A stretch of DNA of 64,000 nt from Mermis nigrescens (lineage: Eukaryota > Nematoda > Enoplea > Mermithida > Mermithidae), in NCBI GenBank assembly GCA_036768485.1, contig JAVLUZ010000639.1, positions 186,001 through 250,000 on the forward strand. The letters are read 5' to 3'. Below are positions 23,701 to 39,400 of the stretch, piece by piece (position 1 is the stretch's first letter; each line of letters begins with the position of its first letter). Position numbers and translations under genes: made by a program. Under the pieces are notes generated by a model, which saw nothing but the letters and a program-made list of their open reading frames with translations, was not told the DNA's origin and searched no databases.

Positions 23701-26700
23701 CGAAACGTCGGAAAAGAGTGTTTTTGACGTGAATCATCGCTTTAAGCCCGTAAAAATCACTTTTTAAAAATTTCAGCGCTGACTCTCCAGAATTCCCCTG
23801 TTGTACATGTAATACAGGCTTTTTCGGCAACAAAAATAAATAAATAAAGGGGCGTAACCAGGATTTTATTTCGGGGAGAGGCTTGAAATTTTTGAAGTTC
23901 TATATCTCGAGTACCGTACGCGGAAATAATGGCATTTTTGGATATCAAAAATCTATCCTTTTAATCTATCTGTGTGACTTATTCTCAATATCAAGTTAAA
24001 GCTTGACTCCGAAACATTTCGAAATACTTGACTTTGCATTCGATTTTGCGGTTTTGAAAAGAAAACTAATGAAGAAAATAATAAATCGGCACGAAGCGCC
24101 GAAATTTTTTGACATATTCGCCATTTTTAAGTCAAATCTGGGCTTCTAAGGTAAGAAATAAGATAGAAAATAAGAAATCAGGCGCGAAGCGCAGGAAAAT
24201 TTTGAGTTTAGTAGCTCAAAAGTGTGCTATAAACGCATTTTGGCTGTCCTTTCAGTAGACTTCTAGAATTTTTAATTTTTTCCTTTAGCGAACCCTTCTG
24301 AAAAATAAAAAAAACATTTTTGTTTTCCCCCTGCTGGTTACGCCCCTGAATAACATACATGCACAGTATGGGAATTCTGGGGGGAAGGGGTGAAAACCTA
24401 AAGTGCCTTTTTGGGCCCAAAAATGGCCGGTACGCGTTAAAAAACATCGGTTTTTGGCGTTTCTGACGATACTCTATCCTTCTAGAGCATAAAATCATGA
24501 AAAAAATTTCGAAAAAAGTCGAATAAATTGACCAATTTATCGCTTAAAACATGAATATATGGTGCGAAGCGCCGAAAATTTGGCGATTTTGAGCAAATAG
24601 ACAGCCAAAAACCCTTAAAAAGACACTTTTTCTACCAATTTTCAGGTAAGTTTAGGAAACTTTTGAAAAATCGCCAATTCTGAGGGAAGGGGTGAAAAAT
24701 TTTTTGCGGGGGGTGAAAAATGATTCTGCGGGGGTTGAAAAACCCCCCAACCCCCAAGATCATGTATGATACACACCTTTACACGCCGACCAAGGGCGGG
24801 GGAATCAACATAAGTTCGTTTATATATATCTCGGAAACATCAATGGGGGATAGTCAATAAAAACTGCATTTTGCGACCTTTTTTGAGCTGCTCTATCCAT
24901 TAAGAACATAAAAATCGGAGCTTTAAGAAAATTTGACACTTTTGAACCAAAGGGTCGCAAAAACCGCTTAAGACAGCAACTTTTCTACAAATTCTGGGTG
25001 GGGGTCAAAAACTTTGGGAGCGGAGATTTAAACACCCCCAAAATCATGCATGACCATCACTTATCTTGTCTTCACAAGACCGTATGTGCACTGTGCAGTG
25101 AAGTATCTATAATGTGTTTAAAATACGCAATGAAATAACATATTTTACATTAACAAGCTTAGTAGCGCAAATATGATTCAAATTTCAGATCAAAAATACG
25201 GTTCAGCGTGATTCATGCTTACTTTTGAACAAAATCTACCCAAACACAAAACATTTGATTGAATAATTGAATTACAACTCTCTCTTTACATCATTACTAC
25301 AAATTAAGTGGCATAAATTGACTATAACAGAAGATTGTGCCCGATTTCGCCGGCGAGTTAAAAGAAGAATATAAGCTAAAGATCACAAAGTAGGTACATG
25401 ATGTTGTGGACTTTCGTCCCCGCATTCAGACATAAATACAATTTTTTTTAAAGCCTCGCCTTACGCAACAATTTTTGACTATATTTCGATTCAAGCGATT
25501 AATTGAAATTTTTTTCTCGATATTTTCATCGTCTTGAAGAAAAGATACTCGTCAGAAACGTAATGAAATGGTGTTTCTGACTGAGATAATCGTTTCAGGC
25601 CCAAAAAGTACACAGTAGGAAAAATTTTTTAACTCCCCAAAAATTTTTACGCTGTGCCTGCATAAAGTGCTTTAGTTCTACGTTTTATTTTGAAGTGTGT
25701 CGATTCTAAGGTTCCATGCAAATTTCGAGGAATTTTTCAATTATGATTACAGCCATCAAAGTACAGTAACGAGCATAGATGCACAGTATGGCCAATCTGT
25801 GGGGGAGGGAATTTAGCTTTTTTGGGCTAAGATGACCTCAAAAACTGATATAAGCGCTAAAATAACGATAAAACTATATTACTCCATAATTTATGGTCAA
25901 TTTAAAGCACTTTTGATGCAAATTCGTAATTTTCATTTATTTTTGGCCATCATTTTGTCTCATATTCCTCGGGAAATTTTCCACTTTTCCATTCTGGGGG
26001 TCTAGTCTGGACCCTCCCCCAAACCCCCACGTGCATGTCTGGTAATGAACAAATGTTTAATTATTCACCCGGTTCAATATCAATTATCGAAAAGGGCGCG
26101 TCTTTGGATGACGTGGGTGAAGCCGGCGCCGTAGCCAAATTATTACTTTGTGACGTGGATTGCACGGAAGTCAAGGGACTCGATTTTTCCTTCCTGTAAA
26201 TAAGAAAATAAAAATTGGCTTTTTATTCAAAAATAAGTCCCTATTTCCTACAAAACGCATACAGCGATTAATAATGATTTTCATTCAAAAAAATGAAATT
26301 TAAGGTTGTTTTTCGCACAAAAAGCGGTATATATGCGAGACAAATTAAAAAAATTAAATTTAAATTTGACGCATCAATGAATCAAAAGTCAGAGTAGTTC
26401 GAAGCGACGCAAGGACAAAATCCAGAGGAGAGTTGAGACAATCAGAAAGGAACAAACACTGGCTGTAGAAAAGTTTTAAGGTCAGATTCGTTATTCTGGC
26501 CTTTAAGGAAAGAGTTTTAAATTTTAAAATTTTGACAAAAACTTGGAAAAACAAAGGAACAGATAACACAGGTACAAAAAATACATATCACGATGTTAAT
26601 ACGATGGTTGGAATGAGATCGAACAGCAAAATAGTCGTACGAGCATGACCAGACATGCACGTTGGGGTTTGGGGGAGGGTTTAGACCTCTCGAGTGAAAA

Positions 26701-27407
26701 AATGGGAAATTTTCTGATAACAAAAGAGGCAAAATGAAGGCTAGAAAGCGTGTCAAATTTTTCGGCGCTTCGCACCGTTTTGAGACAATTTTTAGTATTT
26801 TTTTCGCGTCAGAAACCCAGAAATTGGCTAATATACACCACCAAAGGTCGAAAAACCCTGTTTTACAACACTGAAAGCGCTATCCTTCCATATTATAGTA
26901 TGCGAAAATTTGCATGTCTAAAATATACAAAGAATTTTAGGGAGTGGAGGCCATCTTTGTACATGAACAAAGGGACCTCGTACAAAAAACGCTGCTCCAA
27001 ATACCTTTTTACTGCACATTGCTCTTAATTTTCGGCGCTTCGCGCCAAATTTTATGTATAATATGGGTTTATCCTCAAAATGATCGCAAAAATCGTAGAA
27101 AATGATGTACGAGCAATTAGCAAACATGGAGATTTTATAAGTAAACAATCCAACCTTGGTGCAAAGAGTGCAGATTACGTGAAAACTTCCTTTGCACGCG
27201 TGCAAATTAAGGTCATGCAAAAACGCTTTGGCCTTTTTACTGCCAAGATGAGAGCCTTGCAAGGACTGACGATACAGGTGTAATCTAGGCCTGGGTTTTC
27301 CAACAGACTAGTAATACATTAACTTCAAAAAGAATAAATTCAGCGCGAAGCGCTGAAACGTTTAAGAGTTCATTTACCCAAACATCTTCTCGCATAATTA
27401 TTATTGA

Positions 27408-27438
<31 letters not shown>

Positions 27439-30400
27439 TAAATTATTATTTCTCAAATTATTATTTAAAAAAAATATTGACAATTATCGGCCTGCACGGT
27501 CCCGGAATCGGGGCCCAGCTGAGGCCTGCGATCATTCATCATTAAGCGTGCATAGATTTAGCACCTCAGTAACACTATGGAGCGTAACTATATAATGCTT
27601 TAAAGAAAAAATATGGAAACAAAAAGGATTAAAATACAAATAAACAAAAGAATAGAATAAGTGATGAATGAACGTAAGCTATAAGGCTAGAAACAATAAA
27701 GTACATAAAAATTCGAATTTTCTGCAGGGCTTATCCTAATGCAAAGGAAGAGACGGGTAAGATAGCACACTGGAAAACGTAAAAAATACATTTTGAAAGA
27801 AAGAACAGGTACGAGGCTTTTCCGCCAGGCAAATTATTGGAGGCATGTGACTTTTAAAATAATTAAGCTACATGCATAAAATATATTTCATTAGATTACA
27901 AACGGGAAATAATCATACATGCACATAAGGGGGTTAGGTAGGAAGGTATTACCTTCCGCTGAAGGGTCAGCCAGACAGGTACTGTCCGGTGTTCTTGAGC
28001 TGACGGAACGTTTTTTGCATCATTTTTTAGGTCAAAAGCAGTAAAAATGTCAAAATTTTTCCGGCGACTTTTATTTACTTTTTTACCCAAAAAGCGCCAA
28101 TCAAAATGGACTAAGAATGCTTTAAAATGCGAAATTATCACGAAAAGACCTTTTATAGGCTATTTCGACCATTTTGGCCGTTTAAAACAACGAAATATTT
28201 CGTGAACGTTAAATTAACTGTTTTGGGTTTTTTGAGATTTTACCTCCTCCCTGCCGACCCTGACCTTGCGCATTTATGGAAATAATAGAGGTCAAAAAAA
28301 TTTTTATACGAACCCAACCATACATAGATAGCATTAATGAACCTCTACAAAATGAATATAATGTTATACTGATATTTAGCACGAAGCGCACAAAATTAAT
28401 GAAACATCATTTATGCAAGAGCAAAATACCATGCATGTGATAAAAAACTTAGCGTGCATTTACTTATATCGATGGATAAAACATTTTTATAGATACTGGA
28501 GCGAGTCCTCAGCATTTTAAATGTATATTGCCAAAAAATCGACCAAAGGTGCTCATCTTCGTAATAAAAGCATTAATTAAGCTAGACATTTAAAAAATAT
28601 CGAAATGTTTTCAATGTTAAAACTCAAATGCTCCATTACTTGAAACGAAACACAACAATAATCTAAGCATAATTTTAAGATAATCTAACTTAATTTTATT
28701 AAACAAATATTGAGTTTTATAATTCGGAAACAAAGATTGTTTTCAATAATTTCTTTCGATTTACACAGGCTCCGACTTCGGTGCCAGCCTGGCCCCGGTC
28801 CGAAGCTTGGAACATCTCTAGTACGTACATATGTATGTATTGTTGTATAAATATTAAATGCAAAATGCCTATTCGAGAGCTGAGACGAATTACTTTGCTT
28901 CCAAAGAAAGTTAAAACCTTTTAAGCCGAACTTAGCGATGAAAAAACTTTACCCGAGTCGATGAAGTGGAGTAAAAATGGACGACGGAGGAGCAGTTGCA
29001 GCCAAATGTTTTATTTTGCCGGCTTTTTGTAGCTTTATACCCGGCGATTTTAACGTCGAGACTTCGAGAGACGGCGGCTGAAAGATATAAAATTGAAAGA
29101 TTAGAAAATGCTTAGTTGCAGCTTAAAAAATAAAACTTCCGTTTTTGATTAGATTAGCAAGTTGAGCGCACATTTTGCGAAAAAAGTTTTAGCACATTTT
29201 AAAATTTATAATAAGAAGACACACGTACTCTGAGAAACGAAACAAGTCTTAATCAAGCTAACCCCACAGTAACTAGATTTAAAGCATGCAGAGACTACGA
29301 AAAAGAATTATAAAAAAGCTACAGTAATACGGCTCAGTATGTACCTGAAACTTCATGACATTACTGATTGCTGTGTACGATAGCATTGACATTACTGCAC
29401 TATGAACAGTTTTTCTATCCGATCCACTTTGATTCTATAATCGCTAAACGTTTTATAAAATAGGCTTTTACCCAGAGACTATTCCAGCGTTTTCAAAATT
29501 TCATTGAACATCACCTATTATTGTCACTTTTTCGTGATAAAATTTCAAAAAAGCGTAAGTTCTTGGTGATAATTAAATAATTCTCAAATTTTTTAAAAAG
29601 GTTCGGAGGCCCATATTTTTCCACTGAAAATAATCATCATGTATCTTTTAAGACGATATATACTCGTGCATGTATCATTGCAATGTTATCTCAAATGGTC
29701 AATCCTTTATTTTTATTTTAACAAGCATAATGAATTGTACGGAGGGAATACATATAATGAAATATAAGATATAATACATATAAAATAATACAATAAATCA
29801 ATGAAATAAAATTAACATAATGCATGTTAATAATATCTATCATATAGATCAATTCGTAGACTTAACGATGTGCATCGAATTTGAATATTAAGCGCAATTC
29901 AAGCGAAACAAATAGCAACTGCAAACAAATATAAAACACAAAGCGAAGCTACATGGATGAAAAAACAAGTTTAGGCTAAAAAAGCATCAATCTTTTAGTG
30001 GCCAATGTTCCCAATTGGGAACATATTTTCAAAAATTCATTGCAATGCAAGTAATGATCTAACTTAAATCAGACTTCTTTTGTATGAGGAACATTATGTT
30101 TGCCTATCCTCTGAAAAAATTTTAAAGCAAGGAATTCTGAAACAGCTGAGCTACGTATATGAAAAACAAAAAGACAGACATTCATGAATACAGCAAACCA
30201 AGCTCCAAGATTTTCAAAAAAATTATTGACGAGCATAGGGTGCAATTCTTCAAGATGAGCCACCCAAGCCTTCACCAAAAACTAAATTTTTTTATTTCCT
30301 CCAGAGCTTCGTTGTCCGTTCTTACTGTAAATCAAATTCATATATTCCAACCCACTGTTTTTTGTACGGGACAAATATCTTGAGGCTCGCACAAAGATTT

Positions 30401-33400
30401 TTGGAGCGATCTTTGTGTATATCTTTGTACACAAAGTATAGGCATTTCTCAATCGATTTTTGATTGTACTTTTTAGAAACATACATTTAATAGTCCAAAA
30501 TTCTTTTCTCAAATTTAAAAATTTAAATCTTGAGACGAGAATGCTTAGTCCTTGTCGTGCGTAGCAATACTTGGAGCATCTTTCCTCCCATTTATTCCGA
30601 AAAATGAATTTCTAATAGAATTAGATAAGAAAATCGCCAAACTGCTTCTCTCCTTTGAATGCATAGCACGATAAGTAGCCATGCTATCCGACGAAGATAT
30701 AAATTAATTGACAAAAATGATTGCTTTAGTCTCGGCGAACTAACGCCGATTTAAATGAATTATTTTCAGACGCCGATCGGTTATTCGAAAGGTCTTCGAT
30801 GTTTATTCAAAGTTATTTATTTATCATTGCCCAGACTACGCAGTCTTTCACCGCATTTTATTTTCAATAATAAATACTCCGTTTTGCGAAGATCTGAACG
30901 AACGCATTAGTCTTTTTTAACATAAGCGCCGCCAGTGCGAATATTACTAGAAAAAATTTCACTGAAGAATCTAGGACGTCTGTGAAACAAACTACAAGAA
31001 AAACGTTCGGAAATTAGTGAGAGTGAAGTTGAAATGGAAGGAAACTTCCGGTTGAATTTTTGAGGGATTTTCAATAAAAGATAAGTAAGAGCTTTTATCG
31101 ATCTAGCATAAATGGCGCAGAAACACAAAAAATCGTTTTAATAATGCTAAGCAGTGTTTTTTGTACAAGGTCCGTTAGTACATGTACAAAGATAGTCCCC
31201 AAAAGTCTTTGTACATTTTGTACACACAAATTTTTGGGTACTATAATATGGTACAGTAGCGATTTTAGTGTGGTAAAAACAGAGTTGTTCGACTTTTGGT
31301 AGCGTATTTTGGCTAATTTCTGGGTCATTTAAGGCAAAAATCACTAAAAATCGTCTTAAAACGGCGCGAAGCGCCGAAAAATCTGACATTTTTCCTTTGA
31401 AAATGCAATTTCTGCCATTATAAAGATACCTATATAGACTACACATTTACTCATTTCGACGCCGAAAATTTTTGCGAATTTTAGACCTTTTTTGCAATTT
31501 TAGTCTTCCCAAAAATCTTTGTACATGTACAAAGACGGTCTCGAAAAGTCTTTGTACATCGGGAAAAATCTTTGCCAAGTACAAAAAAATAGTGATGCTA
31601 AGCCATGCATCTAGAATGGGCTGACGGACTGACCAGCACACACGCACAATGGGAGGGGTATGAGGGGGTATCCCCCATACCTGGACTTTCGAAAAGCATA
31701 CCCTATCCATCAGGCCATTTTGGAACAAAACTTTTTGTTGGAACGATTAAAAAAGCGTAAAACGACGTATAATGGTATAATTTTAATTGTGTATAGTTAT
31801 TTTTTAGCATTAAACTTATAAATTTAGTCATTCAGGCACATTTCTTTGATAATTTCGTACATATTTGATGTTAAAGGTCATTCCATCGTTCTTATTCTCA
31901 TTTGTTTTCATTCAATTCAACCACGAATATTCATGGAGAATAAAATTAAGCAAATTAAGAAATCAAGTATCAAAATTTGACATTAACTAACAAAAAATTA
32001 CTCGTTTGCACACCTTCATAAGGAAACTCGGTTTACCCCTCGCAGAGCCTTTCGACCATGTGCGTGTACACTTCGCAGTCCACTTCGCATGCACAGTATG
32101 GCCCGTCTGGAGGGATCGCCCGGTCTGGTGGGTTTGCCAGACTATTTTGAGCTGAAATGGTCTCAAAAACTGCTATAGACAAAACGATTTTGAGCCCAAC
32201 TTTTGATTTCCATACGTTTTTGACCTTCATTCAGCCTTATTTTTCACAGAAAATCTCCATTTCTCATTCTGGGGTCTAAAACCCCACTACTCTCCTACCG
32301 CATGTCTGCTGGAAACGCTAGGGACCATACATGTGAAGGCTCGAAATTTAGGGTGGGGAGATCCCAACCCATTATTAGGGGAGGGGCAAGTGTCAGCCAA
32401 AAACAACCAAAAAAACCCAAAAACGGCCAAAAGAGTAAGTTTTTTTCCAAAAACCGGGGAGAGGGGTCGAAAATTTTCTGGCTTTAGGGAATGACGGGTC
32501 GACCAACTTTGGGTGAGGGTCCCCTCCCCTGTAAAATGTATGATAGGGACCTTATTCCAGTTTTAGAAATATGTACACCATGAAAGCGGCAAATAGTCGT
32601 ACACGCAAAGGCTAAAAATTTTAGGTCGGCCATTCTTCGGATGAAGGGATAAAGGACTTTTATTTTTCAATCAAAACCAAGAAACATCCAAAACAAGGAA
32701 AAAAGTATAATGAAACAAGTTTTGGCCAAAAGTTGGGAGGTGGATAATAGTTCGGTGATCCCCATCCCTTTTCCACGAATGATAGTAGCCGTCTCTGATT
32801 TTCTAATGAAAAATGTACGCCCGTCGCTAATGAAAAATAATGAAAAATTTCAACAAATGTATATCATTAAAAATCTATTAAGAATAGTCATATTGATATT
32901 CCAGATTTGGAGAACCCGATTTTAGATCAAAAATTGAAATTCTTAACAAAAATTAGAGGATATCACTTTGTAAAAGTATTTTTGAACTGACCCCCAGAAT
33001 TCCAATCATAGGTGCACAAGGTCAGGGTCGGCAGGGGGTGGGTTCAAGTCCCAAAAATCCAAAATAGTAAGTTTAACGTTCACGATTTTTTTGCTGTTTT
33101 AATGATCAAAATGGTTAAAATAGCCAATAGAACGTTTTTTCGTGGTAATATCGCATTTTAAAAGCATTCTTAGTCCATTTTGACTGCATTACATCACTTT
33201 TAACACTTACAATATAAAAATTTATCAATTTTGGGCGCATCTTGAGTAAAAAGTACTTAAAAGTACTAATGTGGGGCGGAGCGCCGGAAAAATTTTGACC
33301 TTTTAAGTGCTTTTAACCTCAAAAATGATGCAAAAAAAGTTCCATCAGCTCAAAATCGCCGGACAGTACTTGTCCGGCTGACCCTTCAGGAGGTAATACC

Positions 33401-36400
33401 ACCCCTATGTGCATGTATGATTCCCATGCTGTACATGCAAACATATTACGGCTCAAAATTCTGGGTGGGGGGTCCTAGCCATGTCTAGGGGAGTAAATGA
33501 CCTCTGATTTTCGGACAAAAACACATAAAAACGGTAAAAAATGTAATGTTTTTTCTAAAAATCGGGGGGGGGTGGGGGTCTAAAACTTTCTGGCTTCGGC
33601 GGGGGTGGCGAACGTACATTATTTGAGGGGAGGGTTTAAGGGAGGTTTTACCCCCACGCCCAGAAAAATATAACCCCCTACCATTAACTTTTTCTCCCAC
33701 ACCCAGGATTCGCGGTTTCTCAAAAGTTCCAAACGTTCCCTGAAAAATCGTAAAAAGGATGCTTTTTAAAGCGTTTTTAGCAATGTATTTGCTAAAAAAA
33801 GTCAAATTTTCGGTGCTTCGAGCTACATACTGATGTTTTGACTTTATATTGTTCAATTTAATCGATTTCTCTTGATTTTTTTCGAAATTTCTTCTGTTTT
33901 TATGATCTAGAAAAATAGAACATCATCGGAAACGCCGAAAAACGATGTTTTTGAGTCGCAACCATACGTGGGCAGCAAGAAAATTCTGGGGGGGGTCCAA
34001 GATTTTTTGAAGGTCAAAAATGGCCTTAAAAATAGTGATATGGCGATAAAAACACCATTTTTCGACGTTTCTCATCAAGCACTATCCATTGGCATCAAAA
34101 ATTGCGAAAAAAACGAAAAAAAATTTTCAAAAATTGATTTCTGGGGGGGTCTTTTGATTTCTGGGGGGGTCTTTTGGTTTTCTGGGGGGGGTCCAGACCC
34201 CCCCACGCCCATGTGTGGTCGCAACCACCACACGTTGGCGAGAGGGGAGGGGGTTTTGAAGTATGCAACCCCCAGAAGGCCAAATACCCCCAATTCAAGA
34301 TTTGAAATTTTTGTTTGCTTGTTCGCAATTTTTGAAGCCAACGGATAGTATTCAATGAGAAACTTTGAAAATTGTTTTTTCGCCATACCACCATTTTTTG
34401 GCCTTTGGAAAATCTTGCATCCCCCAGAATTTTGGTGCTGCCCACCTATGGTACCCACCATTTTTGGGCCCGAAAAAGGCACTTTAATTCCCATGCTGTG
34501 CATGCTTGATGGGGAACCGACTTCGGGTAGAGGATACCTTGTCCCGGTGCAACTCTTTTTGCCGGTGCCGGTGCCCACTGTACCGGCGCCGGGGCTAGTT
34601 TATATGTCATTCTACATGCTGCAAGCATTTTTCGACCAAAACTACTCAGTACACTTCCCATTAGAAGCTTCATCTTGCAATTTTGTTAATAAAGCTGCAA
34701 CATTTTAATAATTGTTATGTTTTCGAATTACAATTAAAATAATAGGTATAAGTGTTCTGCAAATTTATCAGAAAAATTTTAAATTCTTATTTTTAAATAG
34801 AAAATTGGTTACAAGAGAATATTCTCGACTCTTCCAAATACGATTTTGACTTACCTAATTTCTATTGTCTTCTTGCTCGTGCTCTTTGATTTATATTATG
34901 TATGTACCATTTCAGAGAATAAACTTTAATAACGATTGGATTATCGCATAACACATCGTTTATTCATAATGTATGTACTTCTGAGAAAACACTTCTGGCT
35001 GAATTGTATACGTACTCGTAGCACAAAATACTCGTAATTGACTTTTCTACCTTCGTTACTGCTAAAAAGATTGAAAATATTTCATTATATCTGATACTGC
35101 AAATTAATGAAGACACTAAAAATCTTAGAGTTAATCAGAATAAAGGGCAATATGCTCTTTTTAAGCGCTTCTTATAACGATTTACTCCATCACCCACATG
35201 TCTAACGATTTATTTGACGCGAATTCATTGAATAAAGGTGTATAAAAACGAATTATTGTTTTCTACATCTCTTATCTTGAATTATGATTCAGTTGTTCAT
35301 GCAATCACTATTTATCCAAGCACCGGCGCCGGTGCAAGGCAAGCACCGGCCCGGTGCCGGTGCTGTAGAATCGGCGCCGTATTTTAACGCAGTGTCTATT
35401 TCGATCGTATATTCTTTACTAATTATTGTGCAAGAGTTTCACAATTGAACAGAACTATAAATAACAAGTATCATCAATTAACTGTCAACAAAAAAAGAAT
35501 CGACTGAAAAAATCCGATAGCCTTTAGCTTGAATTAATGCTAGGATACAAAGTGTTAACGAATTGATCAATTTGACGCATTTTTCTTTGGGATTGAACCG
35601 CAGATTTCCTTCATTTTCCAATGCTTTTTGCTCGCAAAATGCACTTGGGAATTATGTTTCTGAAGTCTCTCTTTCACAATTTGCCGAATATTTTTAATTG
35701 GATTGAGTTCCTGGGACTGTAGGGGTCAGAATAATAAAGGCAATCCCTTCCCCACAAAATATGCTACAGTAGTTTTTGCCTTGTGTTTTGGATCACCATT
35801 CTGGTAAAAAAATGTCTTGAATGTTTTTTCTGTGGCAACACCAAAGAAGGAACCAAGTGCTCCTTAATTAAGCAAATATATAGAGTGGTTGTAAATTTTG
35901 GGTTGGGAGGAAATAAAACCAAATCACAACATCATGGCTCTAAATGGACTCCAGACCAAAGCCCTGCATTCTCTTCTGTGTTTGGAGCTTCTGGCCATGC
36001 ATTTGACATTTTATTTTTTGTCTGAAGGTCTGCGGACAAAACCCCTTAATTTCAAATTAAAATAAGCAAATATCACTCCCAAGAAAAGAAACCTCTGAAC
36101 AATCGAGGAAAGTACAACTAACGAGATTCCGAGCGAAAATCAATACGTTTTTCGTTAACTCGATCGCAAAAAGACTCATTATGACGATTCAATTTTACGA
36201 CAAAGATACCGACCAATTGTCTGCCTCAAAACCAACGGTCTACAATCATTAGACAATTTACCCCGCATGTCAGGAGTGGTCAGACTCCAATTTTTAAAGA
36301 AGTTCGCTTTAGACCACATAGTTCTTTAGTGGCCAATTCAGAGCACCGCCCCGGGTCGAGAGAGATCAGTAAAGGAATCGAACTGTTTGTGTTTCTTATG

Positions 36401-39400
36401 TTTGTTTTGTATGACACAATAACTTATATTGAAACATCCTGGTATCACTCTTTTGAATAGTTTAGTGTCCTTGAAGATAGACGCAATTTTTGATAAAAAA
36501 GACCAGCAAAATGGACCGCAATCAACCCGTAAATAAATCAGCTAGCAGTAATCAAAATTAAAAACGACTAAACTTTTTGAAATCAGTGGAGAAAAACTTA
36601 CATATCTAGAAACTTTTTCGAAGTGAACTTTAGGCCTTTCAATTTTACAGTTAAAAGCAATTTGAAAACCCAATGAATTTTTGAGTTATCAGTCAGGGTG
36701 GCCTTTAACTTTTGAGCGGCAGCGTCGAAAACCTAAGATTTTCTAACAAATATATGCCATTTTTCTATTGTTCTGTGCACTATCTTACCTCTCGAGGAAT
36801 TTTTCCGACCAACCGCCCCCGCCTGTTAAATGTAGCTCTGATTACGCATAATAAGTGCTTTTAATTGCTTTTGCATCAAAGTATGACATAGACGTCAAAT
36901 TTTCTAAACTTACAAAATATGGCGCCTTGTCGACGTTTTTAGGCTCAATTTTGAGCGAACAATCGAAGAGATAAGTTTCCAGATCGTTTGCGTTATCGTT
37001 GAATTTTTGCAGAGGATTCAATGACTCGAAAAATCCCTGAAACGAAAAGAATACTCGATTTCACGACAAATAGCAATAACACATTAAGGTGAACAAAAAC
37101 AGATTTATTTAAATTACCGTAATATTATAACAAGCGCAAAGCTTTTCACATCTTTAACGTTTCACCTTTTGCATACATTATATTCATCGCATTCAATCAA
37201 ACAACGATGAGTTTTAAAATAAAAAAGAACATTTTAAAATGAAATGAGCCAATAGAAAAGTGGTAAATATGTAAGACGTCCGTGAAAGAGTTGAGCAGGA
37301 CAAACAAAATACGTCAAGTCATAAATAAACATATAAAATTAATTACGAGGCATCAAAATGGACAATAGTCCATGTGAGAGCACATCTAATTTAAAGCGAA
37401 GAAAACGCCGAATGGGTTAAATTACTAAAGAATTACACTAATCTCTGAACTATAAATAACAATCAAAACATAAATGTACATATTTAAATCAGCCAATTGT
37501 CCAGTCAAATTCTCTGGAGGAAAAGTTAGAGATTATTTTCGCAAACGATTTACAGCAGAAAATTTATGGCATCATAGCAAAACAGCCGAGCAAGATTACA
37601 TAACTATTTTTCACCCTGAAATCGCTATGTACTATACAACCAGACACGATCTTCAGGGTTAGGGAAGTTACTCGCCCCCTCCCCGCAGAATTGTCAATTT
37701 GAAAGATTAGCTATGAATTTGACAAATTTTCAATAATTTTACAACATTTTATAAAGCTTCCGAATTTTAAACCTTCCACGTCTATGCACGCATACATGTA
37801 TACAGCTATTTTCATAGTACTTCCGTAAGTTCAGGGAATATATTAGCGGTTTATTGAATTAAAAATATACAATCGCATCTATTTACAATTATAAATAAAT
37901 TAATTAGCTAAGCAGCCTTTTAGTACATAAACAAATTTCTCCACAAGTTCGTTCTCCTTCTAAATGAGCACGTCATGTCACCTGTACAGCGAGCGATACT
38001 ATAAGCAGTTGAATGAAGGAAAATTTCACACATTTTTCGTAGGAGAAAAAATTGATAAACACATTATCCTACGGCTCCAATCGCAGAAGGTTTTTCACCT
38101 CCTGTGTACAAAAATATTTAAAATTCCCTAGAACTTACAATTTTCCAAAAAATCGCGATCTCCTAGTTCAGAAGAACCGATTTTTTCTACGGCATTTTGT
38201 TAAACTTTATATTGATCTTTTCTTTAGGAAGAAAAAACATCAAGAGAAACGCCAAAAAATGATCTTTTTGACGCGAATTCATCATTTCGAGGCCCAAAGA
38301 GGTACTTTAGCAAAATTTTTTGGTTCCACCCCTCAGATATTCCTATGCTCTTCATGCATGTAGGCATAAGGCGAAACGAATTCGGTTATACAGAATTTAA
38401 ATAAGGCATGCTTCTTCTCCGTATGCGTGAAAAACTAAGGAAATAGACTTTCCGAAAGGTTCCGTAAAATCGCTCATTTTCACATGCTTATTTTTTAGCA
38501 TCTAATCCTCCGTTTTAATACTTGTTGGAGCCATTATGAATTTTATCTTAAATCATTAGAAGCAGCTCAATATAAATTTAATTATACCCGTAAAGATGAA
38601 AAATCTATAAGAATTAAAATTTTTCCTTTCAAATATGATTAGTCAGGTCTTGTACACAAGTCAGACGAAATGTTTGCGAAAAACTACGCGCTTAAGATGA
38701 CCTGATGACCTGACTCCCTTAATTAATATGATCATTTTAGGCAAAAGTTCTTTGTTAATTATAATTTCGTACTGTATGCAAGCATGCAACGAAAAGTTGT
38801 AATTACGGATTCTTGTGTGCAATAAGTTGAAAGCCAAGGGCGAATGTCAAAGACAAGATTTAATTGATTTGAAAAATAAATTATTTCTATAAATGGGATT
38901 CAAAAACACGAAAAGGGCTTTTTAGAGGCTATGACCAGATATAAACGGGAGCGGGGGTTTGGATGGTCTCCTCCAACATATATGTGCAGCATGGAAATTC
39001 TGGAAAGGGGTCAGGCCCGAAAAATTTTCAAAACGCGCCTTTTTAATCTAAAAACTATGGGTACACGTCAAAACACTGTTTTTGACGTTTCGGACAATGC
39101 TCGTTCTTTCTAGAACATGAAAAGATAGAAAACTTTTCGAAAAATTTTGAAAAATAAATTGAACAAAGTATAGTCAAAGAATGTGTCTATGGCGCGAAGC
39201 GCAGAAAATTTGAAACTTCTGAGTCGAAATGAGCTGAAAACGTTTAAAAAGGCACACTTTTTACAATTTTTACGAAAAATGGACAATTTCGGGGGGAGGG
39301 GGAAGTCGCAACCATTTTCACGGGGGAGGGGGGTCAGTTGTAATTCAAAACCCCAAGAAGTATGGTCTTCAGACTACAGAATAAAAGTAGGAAATTTTCT

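Larger units (their letters stand above)
29078..36913. other. Sos intron of 7.8 kb packed with repeats
   Basis: Holds elements at 31152-31594, 31637-32070, about 32088-32310, about 32322-32553, 33003-33422, about 33425-33680, 33963-34217 and 34229-34450, plus a decayed transposase at 35540-36060. The part 29100-30340 has no recognised content. Confidence 0.7.

Noticed and set aside
34075..34578. A 167-codon open frame on the minus strand
   Set aside because: It crosses two abutting miniature elements and their G/C-runs; no homology, and repeats explain it.
37474..37662. A 62-codon plus-strand frame in the large Sos intron
   Set aside because: No recognisable homology, no splice support, and length is within chance for this base composition.
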